A stretch of 36,395 nt of DNA from Acidimicrobiia bacterium (GCA_029863625.1 JAOTUY010000030.1:1-36395); one strand, 5' to 3'; shown: positions 1 through 8,412, numbered from the stretch's first letter. Notes: generated by a model from the sequence alone, not told the origin. Numbers and translations are program-made.

Positions 1-2
1 TC

Positions 3-1268
3 TGTCCGGGCTGCGGGCACACTTCGATACTCGACCAACTCAATGCGGCGCTACTCCGTGTGGATGTGGCCCCGGAACAGGTCGTACTGGTCACCGATAT
101 CGGATGCGCCGGATTGTCCGATCAGTACTTCGCAACCAGCGCCTTCCACGGGCTGCACGGTCGCAGCTTGACGTACGCAACCGGCATCAAGCTGGCCCGG
201 CCCGAACTCGAGGTCATCGTGATCATGGGCGACGGGGGAACCGGGATCGGCGGTGCCCATTTCCTCAACGCAGCTCGGCGCAATGTGGGCATGACGCTAT
301 TGGTCTTCAACAACCTCAACTTCGGCATGACCGGTGGTCAACATTCGACCACCACCCCGACCGGTGCGATCACCTCGACCACACCGGGAGGCAACCTCGA
401 GCGCCCTCTCGATATTTGCGCAACGGCGGCCGTCAACGGGGCAGCCTATGTATATCGGGGAACCAATTTCGATGCGGAACTCACCGACCGGATCGTTGAA
501 GCCATCGAGACGCCCGGATTCGCCATCCTCGACATTTGGGAGCTGTGCACGGCGTATTTCGTGCCGTCGAACAGATTCGGAAAACGGTCGCTCGAAGATA
601 CCCAGCAACGTCTCGGCTTGGGTACCGGGATCCTCGAACGGAGAGAAGTCGCCGAATATGCCGCGGCCTATCGAAGCGGGGCCAACCGCTCTCCCAGCGC
701 CTGGCTCGAGCCACGTCTCCTCGAATCGGACTTCGGGTCGGATCTCGACCGTCCCTGCCGTTTGCTGGTGATGGGTTCGGCGGGCGGCAAGGTCCGTTCC
801 GCGGCCCGGCTGATAGCCGAAGCTGCGATCCGATCGGGGCTCCATGCCACCCAATCGGACGACTACCCGATCACCGTCAAGACCGGTCACAGCATTGCCG
901 AACTCATCTTCAGTCCCGACCCCATCGATTTCACGGGCATCGACCGCCCCGACCTCATGGTGATCCTCACCGAGGATGGGCTCGCCAAGGCCGGGCCGTA
1001 TCTGGCTGCTATGACATCAACCGGCCGGGTGGTGATGGTCCCCGGGCTGGCCGGGGTGGAGACCCGGGCGGCGGTCGAGGTGCTCGATCTGGAACGGCTC
1101 CCCAGCCGGGTCGCCAAGACCGAGCTAGCCCTGGTGGCACTCACCACGGCGATTGTCGGTCAGAAGGTCGTGTCCGCCGAGGCGTTGCGGGCGGCCGCCG
1201 GCAAGGGTCGGTATGCCGAAAAGAACCTGGCGGCGATCTCAAGCGGACTCGAGTTACTTGCCTCGTAA
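3..1268 (+). CDS. 2-oxoacid:ferredoxin oxidoreductase, fused beta and gamma domains (5' partial)
   Basis: The gene is cut by the left edge of the window; the frame is open from base 3 and 421 residues are visible. Residues 1-6 read CPGCGH, the hallmark of the TPP-binding beta subunit of 2-oxoglutarate/2-ketoacid ferredoxin oxidoreductases. Residues 25-50 contain GCAGLSDQYF and FHGLHGR, and the TPP/Mg motif GDG lies at about 76-78, followed by NNLNFGMTGGQ and TTTPTG. From about residue 254 a second domain (LLVMGSAGGKVRSAARLI) resembles the gamma subunit (POR family). The family decarboxylates a 2-oxoacid to acyl-CoA and reduces ferredoxin. The alpha subunit should lie upstream, outside the window. 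Beta-gamma fusion is unusual, since gamma is more often fused to alpha. The substrate cannot be told from this part. The 3' end overlaps the convergent ftcD by 15 bp. Confidence 0.9.
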   Translation, partial: CPGCGHTSILDQLNAALLRVDVAPEQVVLVTDIGCAGLSDQYFATSAFHGLHGRSLTYATGIKLARPELEVIVIMGDGGTGIGGAHFLNAARRNVGMTLLVFNNLNFGMTGGQHSTTTPTGAITSTTPGGNLERPLDICATAAVNGAAYVYRGTNFDAELTDRIVEAIETPGFAILDIWELCTAYFVPSNRFGKRSLEDTQQRLGLGTGILERREVAEYAAAYRSGANRSPSAWLEPRLLESDFGSDLDRPCRLLVMGSAGGKVRSAARLIAEAAIRSGLHATQSDDYPITVKTGHSIAELIFSPDPIDFTGIDRPDLMVILTEDGLAKAGPYLAAMTSTGRVVMVPGLAGVETRAAVEVLDLERLPSRVAKTELALVALTTAIVGQKVVSAEALRAAAGKGRYAEKNLAAISSGLELLAS

Positions 1269-2918
1269 GGCCGTCTCGACCGTCTCCCGCACTTCGGCGG
1301 ACAACGTGCGGCAGCGCTCGATCAGGTCCGCAGCGGCGGATTCTGTGGTGCTCGCCCAGGCGGCGTCGTTCAAGGAGCCGAGATTGATGCGCACGTTGAG
1401 GGCGGCACCTTCGCCTGCGGCCAGTGCACACGCCCCGGCTACGCCTGCGTCGGTGACTGCATTGGGATTTCCGTCCCGGGCAACAACCAAAGCCAGTTCC
1501 AGGGCTTCGACCGAGCGCCCCAGTACCTCGAGAGGAACCTGAGTTGCCTGCTGGTTGGCGGATTCCATCGCCTTGGTCCGGACTGCGATGTCCGATTCCG
1601 TCTTGTCTGGTAGGCGCATAGCTGCCAGCACCTGGTTGAAAGCATCCGTGTCCCGATCGACGGCCTGTAGGAACCAGTCCTTGAGCGCTTGAGCCCGCTG
1701 CCCGAGATCCTCCATAGCTCCCCGGACCTCCTCCATGCCCTTCTTGGTGAAGGTCAGAGCGGCGATCATGGCCGATAGCCCCGCCGACAGCGATCCGCAC
1801 AATGCCGCCACGCTCCCTCCACCCGGAGCGGGAGAACTGGAGGAAAGCTCGTCGACGAAACCGGCCACGCTGCCGGCGATCAGCCCGGTTGGGGCTCCGG
1901 TGTAGCGGTATTCGATGACTTTGGCGGCTGGATCAAATGGTCCGAGATCGTCCAGGCCGAGCGAGAGCACGGCTGCATGAATTCGTTCAGCTTCGGGGAC
2001 GCCGGTGGTTGCCCCCTGCCTGCGGAGGTAGTGGTCACCGGCCGCCAGCAGCGCCCGGCGCGGCACCAGACCGACCAGCTCGCTGCCCGTGACCCGGAGA
2101 CCGCGTGCGTCGGCTTCCCGGCAGGCGGCATCGAATACCTCATGGAGTGAGGTCACAGTGTGGTTGGTGAGATTGAACGAGAGCTGGGCCCGCCCGTACT
2201 CCTCGATGTACCACCCGACGCCGCGCAGTTCTTTGAACTGGCCCGGTTCTCGCAAGGCGACCCCCTCGGCATCCCGGAGGATGGCGCCTCCCTCGTCTCG
2301 ACGGGGTCGGCCTGTTTCGCGGAGCACCCCGGCAATCTGGTTGGCGAGTCGGCGGTCGCGCGTGTTCAGGTTGATGTTGTAGGCGATAAGGAATTCCCGC
2401 GCTCCGATCGCGGTGGCTCCGCTGCGCGGATTGAACTCAGCGGGGCCGAAATCAGGAGCATCGGAACGGTCGGCCAGCCCTTCGTATTCGCCCTTGCGGA
2501 TGACGGCCAGGGAGCGCCGGTTCTCATCGCTGGCGGCATCCTCGTAAAGAAACACCGGGATCCCCAGTTCGTCGCCCACCCGCCGACCCAGGCGGCGAGC
2601 CAATGCGACGCACTCTGCCATCGTCACATCCTGCAGCGGGACGAACGGGCAGACGTCGGTGGCACCCATCCGGGGATGTTCACCGTGGTGTTTTGTCATG
2701 TCGATCAGCGCGGCCGCCGTTTGGATAGCCCGGAACGCGGCCTCTTCAACTGCCGCTGGTGGACCGACGAAGGTGACGACCGTTCGGTTGGTGGCGGCCC
2801 CCGGGTCCACATCGAGCAACTGGGCTCCTTCGACTACGGTGATGGCGCTGGTGATGGCATCGATTACGGAAGGGTCGCGCCCCTCGCTGAAGTTGGGCAC
2901 GCATTCGATCAGTTTCAC
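1254..2918 (-). CDS. ftcD: bifunctional glutamate formimidoyltransferase / formimidoyl-THF cyclodeaminase
   Basis: The 554-residue protein has both FTCD enzymes in one chain, close to the length of the animal enzyme (about 540). The N-terminal formiminotransferase starts MKLIECVPNFSEG and carries HHGEHPRMGATDVCPF near residue 80. The C-terminal cyclodeaminase begins near 350 with SSSSPAPGGGSVAAL. It moves the formimino group from formiminoglutamate to tetrahydrofolate, then releases ammonia to give 5,10-methenyl-THF, in histidine breakdown or purine fermentation. The start is GTG, supported by a GGAGG (reverse complement of 2923-2927) four bases upstream and by the conserved N-terminus. No other hut genes are in the window. 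Its 3' end overlaps the oxidoreductase gene tail to tail. Confidence 0.95.
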   Translation of the reverse strand: MKLIECVPNFSEGRDPSVIDAITSAITVVEGAQLLDVDPGAATNRTVVTFVGPPAAVEEAAFRAIQTAAALIDMTKHHGEHPRMGATDVCPFVPLQDVTMAECVALARRLGRRVGDELGIPVFLYEDAASDENRRSLAVIRKGEYEGLADRSDAPDFGPAEFNPRSGATAIGAREFLIAYNINLNTRDRRLANQIAGVLRETGRPRRDEGGAILRDAEGVALREPGQFKELRGVGWYIEEYGRAQLSFNLTNHTVTSLHEVFDAACREADARGLRVTGSELVGLVPRRALLAAGDHYLRRQGATTGVPEAERIHAAVLSLGLDDLGPFDPAAKVIEYRYTGAPTGLIAGSVAGFVDELSSSSPAPGGGSVAALCGSLSAGLSAMIAALTFTKKGMEEVRGAMEDLGQRAQALKDWFLQAVDRDTDAFNQVLAAMRLPDKTESDIAVRTKAMESANQQATQVPLEVLGRSVEALELALVVARDGNPNAVTDAGVAGACALAAGEGAALNVRINLGSLNDAAWASTTESAAADLIERCRTLSAEVRETVETALRGK

Positions 2919-3023
2919 GAATCCTCCGGATCGGATTAGTCAGGACGGACACTACCGGAAGGGGAGGAAGGGTCATGGCGGCCGCGACAGGGCAGAATGC
3001 ATTGGTATCAGCAGGACGGAGCG

Positions 3024-4262
3024 ATGAGATCATCAAAGCTGCTGCGAATCACGTTGGCGATGACTCTCGTGGCTTTGGCCGCGTGTACCGCTGTAGGGGA
3101 GACTCCGGCCGGAACGGATGTGCCGGCGACGGGCACGCACACGACTCCTACTCTCTCGACCGTTGCCACGACTACGATCGTGACGACGACCACATTGCCG
3201 CCGGTTCCGGAAGTTCCTGCCGCGCCGAAACCTGATCCGTTGCCGCCCCCGCCGGGCCAGGTTCCGCCGGCCGGAGTCGGTGGAGTGGCGGTCATCGCCG
3301 CGGGGGGAGCCGACTTGTGGGACGACCGGTCGGGGAGTCCTTTCGTCACTGCCCATGAGGGGTTGGTTATGGCCGTCGAGGACCGGGAGGGAGACTGGTT
3401 CTTGTTGCGGACGATGTGCGACACGCGAGCCTGGGCGGAGGCACCACAGCTTGAGTTCACTTCGGCGGTCGAGCCTGTTTCGGTTGGGCAGGGAACCAGT
3501 TTCAGCGAAGCCGTAGTGGTCCTCGATCCCGGACATGGTGGGGCCAATCACGGGGCACAGGGACCGACGGGCCTCCGCGAGGAGGTGGTCAATCTCGATA
3601 TCGCCCGTAGGGCGAGGGATCTCCTGGAGGAGTCTCATACCGTCGATTGGGAGTCTGGAATCGTGTACCCGGGTTCGGACATCAGACCCGTCGGCCGAGT
3701 CTGGCTCACCCGGACCGAGGGGCCACCGAACGCAGACTATGAGGCGGGTCTCTTGTTCCGGGCCACCCTTGCCGGTAGCGCTGGAGCCAACGCACTGATT
3801 GCCATCCACAACAACGCTGCTCCGGATGGTCCATTCGAAGGTCCGGGCAGTGAGATCTTCTACATGTTCAAGGATCCCGATTCGCGACGGTTGGGAGGTT
3901 TGCTGATCGAGGAGATGCGGAGGTCTTTTACCCCGTTCGACGTTGCCTGGATGGGAGATCTCGATGCCGGTGCCAAATACCGGCTTCAAGAGGATGGCGA
4001 AACGGACTACTACGGCATCCTGCGCAGAGGGTTGGTGCCTTCTGTCATCAGCGAAGGGGCTTTCATCTCGAATGAGCCGGAAGAAGCGCTACTCGCCACA
4101 CCGGAGTTTCGACAAGCATATGCAGAGGCCGTCTACCGGGCTCTTGTCCGGTTTGTCACCACGGATGATCCCGGGTCGGGCTTCACCACTCCCTATCTCC
4201 GGACCAACGATGTCGGGAGTGGGAACGCTCGTTCGACCTGTCAGGTTCCGGCCCAACCCTGA
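3024..4262 (+). CDS. N-acetylmuramoyl-L-alanine amidase (Amidase_3), probable lipoprotein
   Basis: The protein has 412 residues from this start. It begins MRSSK and a hydrophobic segment ending LVALAAC, a plausible lipobox, so it is probably exported and lipid-anchored. A Thr/Pro-rich linker follows, then an SH3-like stretch (about residues 85-150), then the amidase_3 domain with VVLDPGHGG, a zinc-binding Glu in LREEVVNLD, AIHNN and a late Glu in ISEGAFISN. The family cleaves the bond between N-acetylmuramic acid and the peptide stem, in cell separation or wall turnover. An in-frame ATG at 2997 would add nine residues before the basic n-region; I prefer 3024 because the signal peptide then starts correctly, though no strong ribosome site precedes it. 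It ends 3 bp from the convergent thioesterase gene. Confidence 0.9.
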   Translation: MRSSKLLRITLAMTLVALAACTAVGETPAGTDVPATGTHTTPTLSTVATTTIVTTTTLPPVPEVPAAPKPDPLPPPPGQVPPAGVGGVAVIAAGGADLWDDRSGSPFVTAHEGLVMAVEDREGDWFLLRTMCDTRAWAEAPQLEFTSAVEPVSVGQGTSFSEAVVVLDPGHGGANHGAQGPTGLREEVVNLDIARRARDLLEESHTVDWESGIVYPGSDIRPVGRVWLTRTEGPPNADYEAGLLFRATLAGSAGANALIAIHNNAAPDGPFEGPGSEIFYMFKDPDSRRLGGLLIEEMRRSFTPFDVAWMGDLDAGAKYRLQEDGETDYYGILRRGLVPSVISEGAFISNEPEEALLATPEFRQAYAEAVYRALVRFVTTDDPGSGFTTPYLRTNDVGSGNARSTCQVPAQP

Positions 4263-4265
4263 TGC

Positions 4266-4655
4266 TCAGTGCGGTGGCAATCCGGCTCTAGCCAGGAACC
4301 GGTGTCGATCGACGACCACCCTGGTATGGGTCCCGCCGGCGATCACCTGGTCGTCTTCAAAGGCCCGCACGTCGAATTCGATGCGCTTGCCCTGCACCTC
4401 TCGCACTTCGGCCACGGTGCGCACTTCGGCGCCGACCAAAGTCGGGGCGCTGTGGTCGACAGAGATGTGGATGCCGACGCTGGTCAACTCGTCGGGCAAT
4501 CCGCGTACGGCATCCACCGCGGCCGCTTCCAACCAGGCGACCACTCGCGGTGTGGCCAATACCGGCACGTCGCCACTTCCCATCTGGACGGCCGTGTCGG
4601 CGTCCGAAACGACTGCAATGTGGGTGCCGACGCTTCCCACCGTCACCGAAGTCAT
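4266..4655 (-). CDS. FlK-like hot-dog thioesterase family protein
   Basis: This 129-residue protein has the single hot-dog domain pattern of the fluoroacetyl-CoA thioesterase (FlK)-like family: VLATPRVVAWLEAAA on the central helix, LTSVGIHISVDHSAPT, then a strand-rich end with VEGKRIEFDV-like and THTRVVVD segments. Members hydrolyse acyl-CoA thioesters; the in vivo substrate here is unknown. The ATG start is preceded by GGAGG with eight bases spacing. That ribosome site overlaps the 3' end of the upstream small gene (4 bp gap), so the two are probably co-transcribed and translationally coupled. Confidence 0.8.
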   Translation of the reverse strand: MTSVTVGSVGTHIAVVSDADTAVQMGSGDVPVLATPRVVAWLEAAAVDAVRGLPDELTSVGIHISVDHSAPTLVGAEVRTVAEVREVQGKRIEFDVRAFEDDQVIAGGTHTRVVVDRHRFLARAGLPPH

Positions 4656-4659
4656 CGCC

Positions 4660-4950
4660 TCATCCTCCTACCTCGCGACCTTGCTCGAAGAATGTCTGCA
4701 GCGGCTCTCGCCCGAGAAGGACATGCACGGTGCGGTCTTCCCATTCCGCGTAACGCTCCTCGCATCGGGAAGAACAGAAATCCGACCGGGGAGTCACCGT
4801 ACCGCCGTCCCACAAACATCGGGTACGGAGCCGCTTGAGCCAGGCCGGATCGTGAAGGGGGATCGGGTGTTCGATGACCAGCTTCGAGGCATCGCGAACT
4901 GGGTCCGGTCCGGACTTCGCCGCTATACCTTCTGCTGAGGGAATTGCCAT
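4660..4950 (-). CDS. small zinc-ribbon-like hypothetical protein
   Basis: The product is a 96-residue protein of unknown function. Residues 30-75 contain LHDPAWLKRLRTRC, then FCSSRCEERYAEWEDR, with Cys at 45, 59 and 63. The FCSxxC pattern is seen in small treble-clef/zinc-ribbon proteins, although only three Cys are present, so a His or Asp may be the fourth ligand. The first 25 residues look poorly conserved and the true start could be further in. It sits 4 bp upstream of the thioesterase gene on the same strand. I do not recognise a named family. Confidence 0.6.
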   Translation of the reverse strand: MAIPSAEGIAAKSGPDPVRDASKLVIEHPIPLHDPAWLKRLRTRCLWDGGTVTPRSDFCSSRCEERYAEWEDRTVHVLLGREPLQTFFEQGREVGG

Positions 4951-4973
4951 GGGTACCTTCGTCCCGCTCCACG

Positions 4974-5168
4974 TTAACGACAGAATCCGGCACGTTCCCG
5001 GCCGGAACGGCCACGGCAGTCAAATTGAGACACGCGGCGGAGGTCTCCTTCCGCCTGTTCTGCCCCCTCCCGGACCAAAGAGCCGATCACGACCCTTGCC
5101 AGATCGCCGATGATCCGGCGAGTTACCAGACCTGCTCCACCCAACTGCAGGAACGTGTTGTCTCGCAC
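4974..5168 (-). CDS. possible small hypothetical protein (weak)
   Basis: A 64-codon GTG-started frame lies just upstream of the 4660-4950 gene on the same strand. Its first 50 residues (GGAGLVTRRIIGDLARVVIG and following) look protein-like, with moderate GC at third positions, but the last 14 are rich in Arg and Cys and look random. There is no clear ribosome site. Apart from this, 4951-5249 contains only the leaderless promoter of the transporter gene. This could equally be non-coding. Confidence 0.22.
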   Translation of the reverse strand: MRDNTFLQLGGAGLVTRRIIGDLARVVIGSLVREGAEQAEGDLRRVSQFDCRGRSGRERAGFCR

Positions 5169-5236
5169 GTTCTCAGACCGACCCGTTCACGAGGGAGCCG
5201 ATTCGGTTTCGCCTCCGGATGGTCCCGGAGGATCCC

Positions 5237-5242
5237 TACAAT
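5237..5242 (+). promoter_or_regulatory. -10 box TACAAT, leaderless promoter of the VIT gene
   Basis: TACAAT ends 7 bases before the ATG at 5250, so transcription would start at or next to the start codon. No clear -35 is present. The bases before the ATG lack a well-placed ribosome site, which fits a leaderless mRNA, a common arrangement in Actinobacteria. Confidence 0.5.
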
Positions 5243-5249
5243 CGGGATC

Positions 5250-5984
5250 ATGAGCGATGCCCGGTCCTACAAGAACAGCCCGTCCTTCACCCAGCACCTA
5301 GGCCGGAACCGCCAGTATCTCCGCGACATCATTCTGGGGGTCAACGACGGGCTCGTTTCGATGTTTCTGCTCGTCGCCGGAGTCGTGGGAGGCGGCATGG
5401 TTACCCGCAACGTGCTGCTCACTGGAGTGGCCGGGGCAATCGCCGGAGCCGTCTCGATGGCGGCCGGCGAGTACATCGCCACCAAGACCCAAGAAGAGGT
5501 CTTCGAGGGAGAGCTTGCCCTCGAGAAGGAGCACATCCGTGATTTCCGTCAGGACGAACTACACGAGTTGAGCGACTTGTTGGACAACATCGGCCTCGAT
5601 GGTCCGCTCCGTGATGAGGTGGTCGTTCATTTCGGAGAGGACGACGACGCTCTGCTCAAGGTCATGACCGCCCTGGAGTTCGGGGTGGTCGAGACCGAAC
5701 GGAGATCGCCCTCCCGGGCGATGTTCATGTCGGGCGGGTTGTTCCTGTTGGGGGCGTTGCCTTCCGTACTTCCGTTCGCCTTCGTGTCGAGCGCCTCGAC
5801 GGGACTCTGGATTGCCACCATCGGAGCGGTGCTCGGTTTGCTGGTGGTCGGAGCGGTCAAGACATGGGCAACCCGGGGAGATCCCCTTCGGGCCGCTCTT
5901 GAGAACCTGCTGGTGGCGACCGGCGGTGGGGGTCTTGCTTATGGGGTGGGTGTCCTGTTCGATCGCCTGGTCAACGGTGGCTGA
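5250..5984 (+). CDS. VIT1/CCC1 family iron/manganese transporter
   Basis: This 244-residue membrane protein begins MSDARSYKNSPSFTQHL. The first membrane helix carries DIILGVNDGLVSMF, the signature of vacuolar iron transporter (VIT1/CCC1) proteins, and helix 2 ends in MAAGEYIATKTQEE. A cytoplasmic acidic helical region (EGELALEKEHIRDF to about residue 135) matches the metal-binding domain of the family, and three further hydrophobic helices close the protein. The family moves Fe2+ or Mn2+ out of the cytosol. The frame is open much further upstream, but family conservation and the TACAAT box at 5237 fix the start here. It ends 6 bp from the convergent 5991-6371 gene. Confidence 0.9.
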   Translation: MSDARSYKNSPSFTQHLGRNRQYLRDIILGVNDGLVSMFLLVAGVVGGGMVTRNVLLTGVAGAIAGAVSMAAGEYIATKTQEEVFEGELALEKEHIRDFRQDELHELSDLLDNIGLDGPLRDEVVVHFGEDDDALLKVMTALEFGVVETERRSPSRAMFMSGGLFLLGALPSVLPFAFVSSASTGLWIATIGAVLGLLVVGAVKTWATRGDPLRAALENLLVATGGGGLAYGVGVLFDRLVNGG

Positions 5985-5990
5985 CCGTTT

Positions 5991-6371
5991 TCAAGCTTCC
6001 CGATCGCTCCGGATGCGGTCGGCGAGGCCAAACCGGGGAGCCCGCACATCGATGAAGGCGTTGGTGGCAGCGGCAAAACCGGTCGGATCTTCCGGAGCGA
6101 CGATCATCGGGTCGCCTTCAATGACCACCCGGAACCGGAATGGTGTGAGCCGTTCGATCCCGACTTCTTCGAGCGGCCATGAGCCCAGGCGGTTGGCGCC
6201 CGCCCACATCCGCAATCGCTGATTCTCGATCTGGATGTGGACCCGAAGACCCAGGGTGGTGTCTCCCTGATTTTGGATACGAGCTTCAAATTCGCCGATG
6301 GTGTCCCCCCTGTCGCCACATCTTACAGCGCCTGGAGCCAGATCCGCGACCGCGAAATCAATGCCATGCAA
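5991..6371 (-). CDS. small PH-like-domain hypothetical protein
   Basis: The product is a protein of up to 126 residues with no catalytic motif. The core RLRMWAGANRLGSWPLEEV, then IERLTPFRFRVVIEGD and DDPxxF-like residues, matches a recurring pattern of small actinobacterial proteins that look like a PH-type beta-sandwich; this assignment rests on pattern memory only. It has no signal peptide or membrane helix. The start is uncertain: ATG 6371 has no good ribosome site, and the region before GDTIGEFEARIQNQGD may not be translated. It is convergent with the transporter gene. Confidence 0.55.
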   Translation of the reverse strand: MHGIDFAVADLAPGAVRCGDRGDTIGEFEARIQNQGDTTLGLRVHIQIENQRLRMWAGANRLGSWPLEEVGIERLTPFRFRVVIEGDPMIVAPEDPTGFAAATNAFIDVRAPRFGLADRIRSDREA

Positions 6372-6449
6372 CAGAAATCAAGTTTCAGGAACAGGGCCAC
6401 CGGGCCGATAGAAACGGTGAAGCCAAGGTACGCGAGGAGTCCGAGAGAA

Positions 6450-6683
6450 GTGTTCACCTTCCAATGCACCAGGTGCAGGAAGAAGCCGGCAATCATTACC
6501 CGGGGACGTCGCGTTTTCCTCTGCCCGGAATGTGCCACCGGATCGCTGTGGTACGACATGGTCGGCTCGCTGATGGACCCCGACGCGCCAAGCGGCTTGT
6601 TGCCACCCGACGTCGAGCCGGACCAGGAGAATGCCGAGCCTTGGGCCGAGGGACCGATCGATCCTTGGCAAGCCTCCGGCTAG
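6450..6683 (+). CDS. small zinc-ribbon hypothetical protein
   Basis: The protein has 77 residues from a GTG start. It has two CxxC knuckles, FQCTRC (Cys 6 and 9) and LCPEC (Cys 25 and 28), followed by an acidic, Pro-rich tail ending IDPWQASG. A GAGGAG at 6434-6439 lies ten bases before the GTG. The frame is also open from ATG 6366, but residues 1-28 of that version look non-coding. Two reverse frames cover the same bases; the evenly spaced CxxC pairs favour this strand. The function is unknown; a metal-binding or nucleic-acid-binding role is an inference. Confidence 0.5.
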   Translation: MFTFQCTRCRKKPAIITRGRRVFLCPECATGSLWYDMVGSLMDPDAPSGLLPPDVEPDQENAEPWAEGPIDPWQASG

Positions 6684-6752
6684 AGGCGTCGTTTCCGTCT
6701 CTGCATTGTCCGTGGCCTTCCTGCCCGACTATCCGTCCCCGCGGAACGTTAC

Positions 6753-7991
6753 CTACCTCCGTTCATGATCCTCGACGGCCTCCGCATTCCAAACAGCCGT
6801 GGAGATCAGGAACAGAGCAAATGCGACAATCAAAACTGGTCCCACCCTGACGATGGTCAGCAACCCGATGCGGTCGGCCAGGGCGGTGCCAAAGAGCGCT
6901 CCGAAGGGCAGACTGCCCCAGGCTAGAGCCCGGGCGGTTGCGGTTACCCGGCCGAGCAGGCGATCGGGCGTGTACAGCTGGCGCATCGTCGTCATCGACA
7001 CGTTGGCCCACACCAATCCCATGAACGCGCTTACCAGGATCGCAGCCAGGGCGAGCAGATCAGTGGCGAACGTCATCGAGAAGAGCCCCATACCAAACAG
7101 GGTCAGCCCGGTGATGAAGGCCCTCCCGATGCCGATGATCCTGATCACGGACGCCGCCGTAAAGGCTCCCAGCAACCCTCCTGCGCCCATGCTGGCCACG
7201 AATGGTCCGAGCTGAGCGGGATCGTCGGTACCCAGGATTCTCGCACCGATCAAGACCAGGGCAGCTTCGATGAATCCGGTTACGAAGTTGCCAAGCGACC
7301 CGGCCAGGGTCGTGAGCCGGATCCGCGTGTCTTTCCAAAGGTATATCCAGCCCTCCTTCAACTCCGTCAAAAGGCGGCCTGCCGCGGGAAGCCGCCGGTC
7401 GACCGGCGCGCGGATGAAGAGGAACGAGCCGGCCGAGACGATGAAGGTGAGGGCGTTGAACGTGAAGGCGGCGGGAAAGCCGAGGGAGAGGACGATGAAC
7501 CCGCCGGTGAGAGGTCCGAGCAGAAAGGCGAGTTGCTGTGAGAACGAAAGCCGGGCGTTGGCGGTCGTCAACAATCGCGGAGCAACCACGGCAGGTATGA
7601 AGGATTGCAGTCCGGCGTTGAAGGATGCGGCCAGGCTTCCGACCAGGAAGGAAAAGGGAAGCAGCATCCAGACTTGAAATCCCGCGCTGGTCGAGAAGAT
7701 GGCGAGGACAATGAAGGCAGATGCCCGGAGGAGGTCCCCGATGATCAAGATGGGTTTCAGCCGGAATCGGTCGAGCAGCACGCCACCCACGAATCCAAAC
7801 AGAAGCGTCGGGATGTTCTCCGCCGCGGAGACCATCCCGAAGTCGAATGCTCTATTGCTCAGCGTTTCCAGGAACAGCGGTATGGTCAAATAGGCGATGT
7901 AGTCGCCGAAGAGAGAGATGGTCTGGCCGATCCACACCGCCGTGAAATCGTCCCCTATGCCGACTTCTCTGTGCTTTCCGTGTCGTGCCAT
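6753..7991 (-). CDS. MFS transporter (MFS_3 / EntS-like)
   Basis: This 412-residue protein has about twelve hydrophobic segments and starts with FTAVWIGQTISLFGDYIAYL, the typical first helix of the MFS_3 (enterobactin exporter-like) subgroup. The loop between helices 2 and 3 carries GGVLLDRFRLKPIL, matching the MFS G-x-x-x-D-R motif. A shorter basic loop (PVDRRLPAAGRLLTELKEG) separates the two six-helix halves. It would export a small molecule by proton antiport; the substrate is unknown. A TAGGGT at 8001-8006 lies nine bases before the ATG on this strand, with no ribosome site, so the message may be nearly leaderless. Confidence 0.9.
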   Translation of the reverse strand: MARHGKHREVGIGDDFTAVWIGQTISLFGDYIAYLTIPLFLETLSNRAFDFGMVSAAENIPTLLFGFVGGVLLDRFRLKPILIIGDLLRASAFIVLAIFSTSAGFQVWMLLPFSFLVGSLAASFNAGLQSFIPAVVAPRLLTTANARLSFSQQLAFLLGPLTGGFIVLSLGFPAAFTFNALTFIVSAGSFLFIRAPVDRRLPAAGRLLTELKEGWIYLWKDTRIRLTTLAGSLGNFVTGFIEAALVLIGARILGTDDPAQLGPFVASMGAGGLLGAFTAASVIRIIGIGRAFITGLTLFGMGLFSMTFATDLLALAAILVSAFMGLVWANVSMTTMRQLYTPDRLLGRVTATARALAWGSLPFGALFGTALADRIGLLTIVRVGPVLIVAFALFLISTAVWNAEAVEDHERR

Positions 7992-8112
7992 GGCGCCAAC
8001 ACCCTAATCCCGGACTGTTACGATCTCAGTACAGCGACCGACTTGGCCCTATCTGCATGTCCGAGACGTGGCAGTGGTAGCCTCAAGGGGCCCAGAGCGA
8101 GAGAACTACCAG

Positions 8113-8412
8113 ATGAGCGAAGTGAACGAATTACCCCAGCTGGCCGGAGAGCTGGTCGAGCTATCGAAGGAGTACCTTCGCCAGGAAACCCTCGGCCCGG
8201 CCAAACGACTCGGCAAAGTAGCCGGGCTGAGCGTCGGTGCCGGGTTCCTGATCGCCATCGGCGTAATCCTTCTGGCCACGGCCGGGATGCGCTTCTTGAT
8301 CGAGGTCTTTCCCGATGGCGGATTGTGGACCGCCCTGGCGCTGTTTTCTTCTGCGCTCGTGTGTGCCGGCGCAGCCGGCCTCATCGTTTGGAGATTGACC
8401 GCTGATGGTTGA
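8113..8412 (+). CDS. Holin-X (holin superfamily III)-like two-helix membrane protein
   Basis: The protein has 99 residues. An amphipathic N-terminal part (LPQLAGELVELSKEYLRQET) precedes two membrane helices, roughly 38-60 and 72-95, separated by FPDGG. This fits the actinobacterial Holin-X/DUF1469-like family, which is chromosomal and not evidence of a prophage; its role is unclear. The upstream in-frame extension to 8068 lacks protein-like character. The 3' end overlaps the next gene by 8 bp, so the pair is an operon. Confidence 0.7.
   Translation: MSEVNELPQLAGELVELSKEYLRQETLGPAKRLGKVAGLSVGAGFLIAIGVILLATAGMRFLIEVFPDGGLWTALALFSSALVCAGAAGLIVWRLTADG

Noticed and set aside
536..1387. 283-codon plus-strand frame rich in Arg and Pro
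   Set aside because: Out-of-frame shadow of the oxidoreductase, with the Arg/Gly/Pro bias of a non-coding frame.
2160..2939. 259-codon plus-strand frame
   Set aside because: It lies wholly antisense to ftcD, whose family match is clear; such mirror frames are expected in GC-rich genes.
2975..3235. 86-codon frame with a strong ribosome site
   Set aside because: It overlaps the amidase N-terminus in another frame and has no protein-like pattern; the ribosome site is reported as an observation only.
6323..6559. 78-codon minus-strand frame with a hydrophobic segment
   Set aside because: The opposite strand encodes two regular CxxC pairs in the same bases, which is better evidence of coding.
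7605..8405. 266-codon plus-strand frame
   Set aside because: It is antisense to the MFS gene and runs through the intergenic region; no recognisable domain.
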